Below are positions 14,454 to 16,077 of a DNA stretch of 16,077 nt, in pieces. The notes beneath the pieces are model-generated. The model had not been told where the DNA came from. It did not search any database and worked only from the letters and a program-made list of their open reading frames with translations. Each line of letters starts with the position of its first letter. The first letter of the stretch is position 1. The position numbers were made by a program, and so were the translations under genes. The stretch comes from an uncultured Collinsella sp. (GTDB taxonomy: Bacteria; Actinomycetota; Coriobacteriia; Coriobacteriales; Coriobacteriaceae). Location of the stretch: contig CATYJU010000043.1 in the NCBI GenBank assembly GCA_958407995.1, positions 1 through 16,077 of the forward strand. The letters are read 5' to 3'.

Positions 14454-15689
14454 ATGTTTAATAAAAAGCCCCTCGCGGATACCACCGCCCGAAGACCCTC
14501 AACTGGTGCGCAGGCCAAGATCTACAGTCGCGATAACGTGGCTCGCTATTCCGAGCGCGCTCGTCAACGTCGTCGTAGCCACACGATTCGTCACGTCGCG
14601 CTCATTGTCGTGCTTGGTGTGCTGCTGAGTGCCACTACCGCTGCCGGCCTGTGGTTTGCCACCATTATGGGCAAGCTCGGCGATTCTAATGTCATTACCG
14701 ATAATCTGCGTCGGGTTCTGGTTGACACCGATGAGGCAAAGGATCCGTTCTACGTGCTGCTTCTTGGCACCGACGGCCGTCCGGGCGAGGATACGTATCG
14801 TGCCGACTCGATTATCCTGGCACGCATCGACCCCACGCAAAAGCAGGCGACGCTCATTTCCGTTCCGCGCGACACCAAGGTCGAGTACAAGGGCGAGACC
14901 ATGAAGATCAACGCCTGCCATACCGTTGGCGGCGCCGAGGCCATGGTCGAGGCGGTCAACGAGCTGTGCGGTGTTCAGATTTCCCACTATGCCGAGGTCA
15001 GCTTCGACGGTATGCAGGCGCTGATTGATTCGGTTGGCGGTATCGACATTAACGCAACCGATGATGTTGACGACCCCGAGCACCTGGATATTAAGATTAC
15101 CGCTGGCCAGCAGCATATGGACGGTGCCACCGCCCTTACCTATGCCCGCTGCCGCTACACCTATGCCGACGGCGATTACACGCGCATGCGCCACCAGCGT
15201 CAGGTGCTTGGCGCCCTTGCCAACCAGATTCTCAATAACTTCGATGCCACGAAGATTTTTGGCCTGGTTAATTCGCTGTCCGATATGCTCGTAACCGATA
15301 TGAGCGTTCAGGATATCGTGGCTACGGTCAACGCCATGCGCGGTATGGATGTCGACGGTATCTACTCGGCCAACCTGCCCTCGTACGCCGACGACAGCAC
15401 CATGATCGACGGTGTGAGCTACGTCTTTGTCTACGAGGACGAGCTCAAGGAAATGATGGAGCGCGTCGATGCCGGCAAGGATCCCAAGGGTCCCAACACC
15501 ATGGGTCTTTCCGACGGTTCCAGTTCTACGATCGGCGACCTGAACAACAACACGTCTGACGACTACGCAAACGGTACCGCAACTTCATCGTTCAGCTCTG
15601 ACGATTCCGATGACTCAGGCGATTCGAGCGATTCGGACTACTACGAAGAGCCCACCGGCGACGGTAACGGCTACGAGGCCAACTACTAA
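14454..15689 (+). CDS. LytR-CpsA-Psr (LCP) family cell-wall glycopolymer ligase
   Basis: LCP enzymes move undecaprenyl-linked glycopolymers onto peptidoglycan outside the membrane. The 411-aa product has a basic cytoplasmic N-terminus, one membrane helix (about 47-69), then the LCP domain (about 98-260): FYVLLLGTDGRPGEDTYRAD, SIILARIDP, LISVPRDTKV, KINACHTVGG and RTRMRHQRQ-type motif DYTRMRHQRQVL (241-252). The conserved Asp and Arg residues that bind the polyprenyl pyrophosphate are present. The last ~60 residues are low-complexity Ser, Asp, Gly and Asn with a DSDDSGDSSDSD run. The ATG at 14454 is preferred over TTG at 14448 because the weak AGG site fits its spacing. It follows murA by 12 bases and is probably co-transcribed. 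Its TAA stop is the first triplet of repeat copy 2. Confidence 0.92.
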   Translation: MFNKKPLADTTARRPSTGAQAKIYSRDNVARYSERARQRRRSHTIRHVALIVVLGVLLSATTAAGLWFATIMGKLGDSNVITDNLRRVLVDTDEAKDPFYVLLLGTDGRPGEDTYRADSIILARIDPTQKQATLISVPRDTKVEYKGETMKINACHTVGGAEAMVEAVNELCGVQISHYAEVSFDGMQALIDSVGGIDINATDDVDDPEHLDIKITAGQQHMDGATALTYARCRYTYADGDYTRMRHQRQVLGALANQILNNFDATKIFGLVNSLSDMLVTDMSVQDIVATVNAMRGMDVDGIYSANLPSYADDSTMIDGVSYVFVYEDELKEMMERVDAGKDPKGPNTMGLSDGSSSTIGDLNNNTSDDYANGTATSSFSSDDSDDSGDSSDSDYYEEPTGDGNGYEANY

Positions 15690-15855
15690 GTTACGGCGTT
15701 TTACCAAACGCCGTAACGGCTTGACGCTGCGCGCCGCCCAAGGCGACAATTTGTCATTCAAAAGGCAGGGCATGACCAGAAGGTCAATGCCCTGCCTTTT
15801 TCATGCCAACTTGTTCGCCTTGGACGTCGCTCGCTGACGTTGGCTCAACCTGCGG
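15687..15855 (+). repeat. Dispersed structured intergenic element, copy 2
   Basis: This 169-bp block starts at the LCP gene stop codon. Its first 35 bases are identical to copy 1 (132-166), including the 12-bp hairpin at 15690-15717. Conserved boxes are GGCTTGACGCTGC (15718-15730), CAATTTGTCATTCAA (15747-15761), TCGCTGA (15831-15837) and GCTCAACCTGCGG (15843-15855). The second stem pairs 15731-15747 with 15814-15830, 14 of 17 positions, with a 9-bp uninterrupted core CCAAGGCGA/TCGCCTTGG. These arms differ from those of copy 1, yet pairing is kept. A strong terminator hairpin lies inside. Peptides that can be read from both copies share KLRRFTKRRNG, but only because the DNA is repeated. Confidence 0.85.
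15760..15801 (+). terminator. Intrinsic terminator nested in repeat copy 2
   Basis: AAAAGGCAGGGCATGACC (15760-15777) pairs with GGTCAATGCCCTGCCTTTT (15782-15800), with a single bulged base and an AGAA loop, and ends in a run of T. It should stop transcription of the murA-LCP unit. The equivalent position in copy 1 has only a short GCGTAC/GTACGC hairpin. Confidence 0.85.
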
Positions 15856-15878
15856 TGCTGACTACTCCCCTTGCACCA

Positions 15879-15918
15879 AAAACCGCCCCGTTCTCGGTTC
15901 TGAGGACGGGGCGGTTTT
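15879..15918. terminator. Bidirectional terminator between the LCP gene and pepT
   Basis: AAAACCGCCCCGT (15879-15891) pairs with ACGGGGCGGTTTT (15906-15918), and pairing continues inwards through a T-G wobble and CTC/GAG to a six-base loop. T runs occur on both strands. It sits 25 bases beyond the pepT stop and serves the convergent - strand gene, with a back-up role for the + strand unit. Confidence 0.92.
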
Positions 15919-15942
15919 GCTTACCTAGATTGTTCGAGTTCC

Positions 15943-16077
15943 CTATGCAAAGCGGGCGACGAGCTCCTGCAGGACGTCGGTCATCTTGACGAGCGAACTG
16001 ACCGGGACGAACTCGTTGACGTCGTGGTAGCAATAGCCGCCGGTGGAAAGGTTGGGGCAGGGCAGACCGCGGAACGA
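15943..16077 (-). CDS. pepT: Peptidase T (M20 family tripeptidase), C-terminal end only (partial)
   Basis: Only the last 44 codons are in the window; the gene runs in from the right on the - strand and stops at 15943. The translated tail begins FRGLPCPNLSTGGYCYHD and ends LQELVARFA. The RGLPxPN-xxTGG pattern followed by HD/HE and NEFVPV matches the C-terminal metal- and substrate-binding end of PepT, a zinc aminotripeptidase that releases the N-terminal residue from tripeptides in the cytoplasm. Related M20 peptidases share the fold, so the exact subfamily is likely rather than certain. It is convergent with the LCP gene. Confidence 0.75.
   Translation of the reverse strand, partial: SFRGLPCPNLSTGGYCYHDVNEFVPVSSLVKMTDVLQELVARFA

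Overview
The window looks like a chromosomal core-genome segment of a high-GC Gram-positive bacterium, most likely an actinobacterium of class Coriobacteriia and probably Collinsella-like. That assignment is an inference from GC-rich coding sequence, protein character (for example the GDRKTGKT P-loop in AtpA) and gene order; no marker gene such as 16S rRNA is present. No CRISPR array, prophage, transposase or tRNA/rRNA gene was seen.

Layout on the + strand: the 3' end of prfA (release factor 1); a 594-bp gap holding a structured repeat and a second hairpin-rich stretch; prmC (release-factor methyltransferase, with an unusual Ala/Glu-rich insertion); a small hicA-hicB toxin-antitoxin pair with an AT-rich promoter; tsaC/sua5 (tRNA threonylcarbamoyl-AMP synthase); glpK (glycerol kinase); upp (uracil phosphoribosyltransferase); then the complete F-type ATP synthase operon (an atpI-like gene followed by atpB-E-F-H-A-G-D-C) with its own promoter and a strong terminator; murA; an LCP-family cell-wall ligase; and, convergent on the - strand at the right edge, the 3' end of a pepT-like tripeptidase.

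The order prfA-prmC-tsaC-...-upp-atpI-atpBEFHAGDC-...-murA is an old Gram-positive gene neighbourhood, also recognisable in Bacillus subtilis and in part in Mycobacterium tuberculosis. Functionally it groups translation termination and tRNA modification, nucleotide salvage, energy generation and cell-wall synthesis. HicAB interrupts the usual prmC-tsaC adjacency and has lower GC, suggesting insertion.

The best candidate for something undescribed is a ~168-bp intergenic element present twice in the same orientation, at 132-298 and 15687-15855. In both copies it starts exactly at the TAA stop codon of the upstream gene. It opens with an identical 12-bp perfect hairpin, has conserved boxes at matching places, and has a long second stem whose two arms differ in sequence between copies but stay complementary. 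That looks like selection on structure, as in a dispersed RNA element or specialised 3'-end element. No new defence or metabolic system was found among the protein-coding genes.
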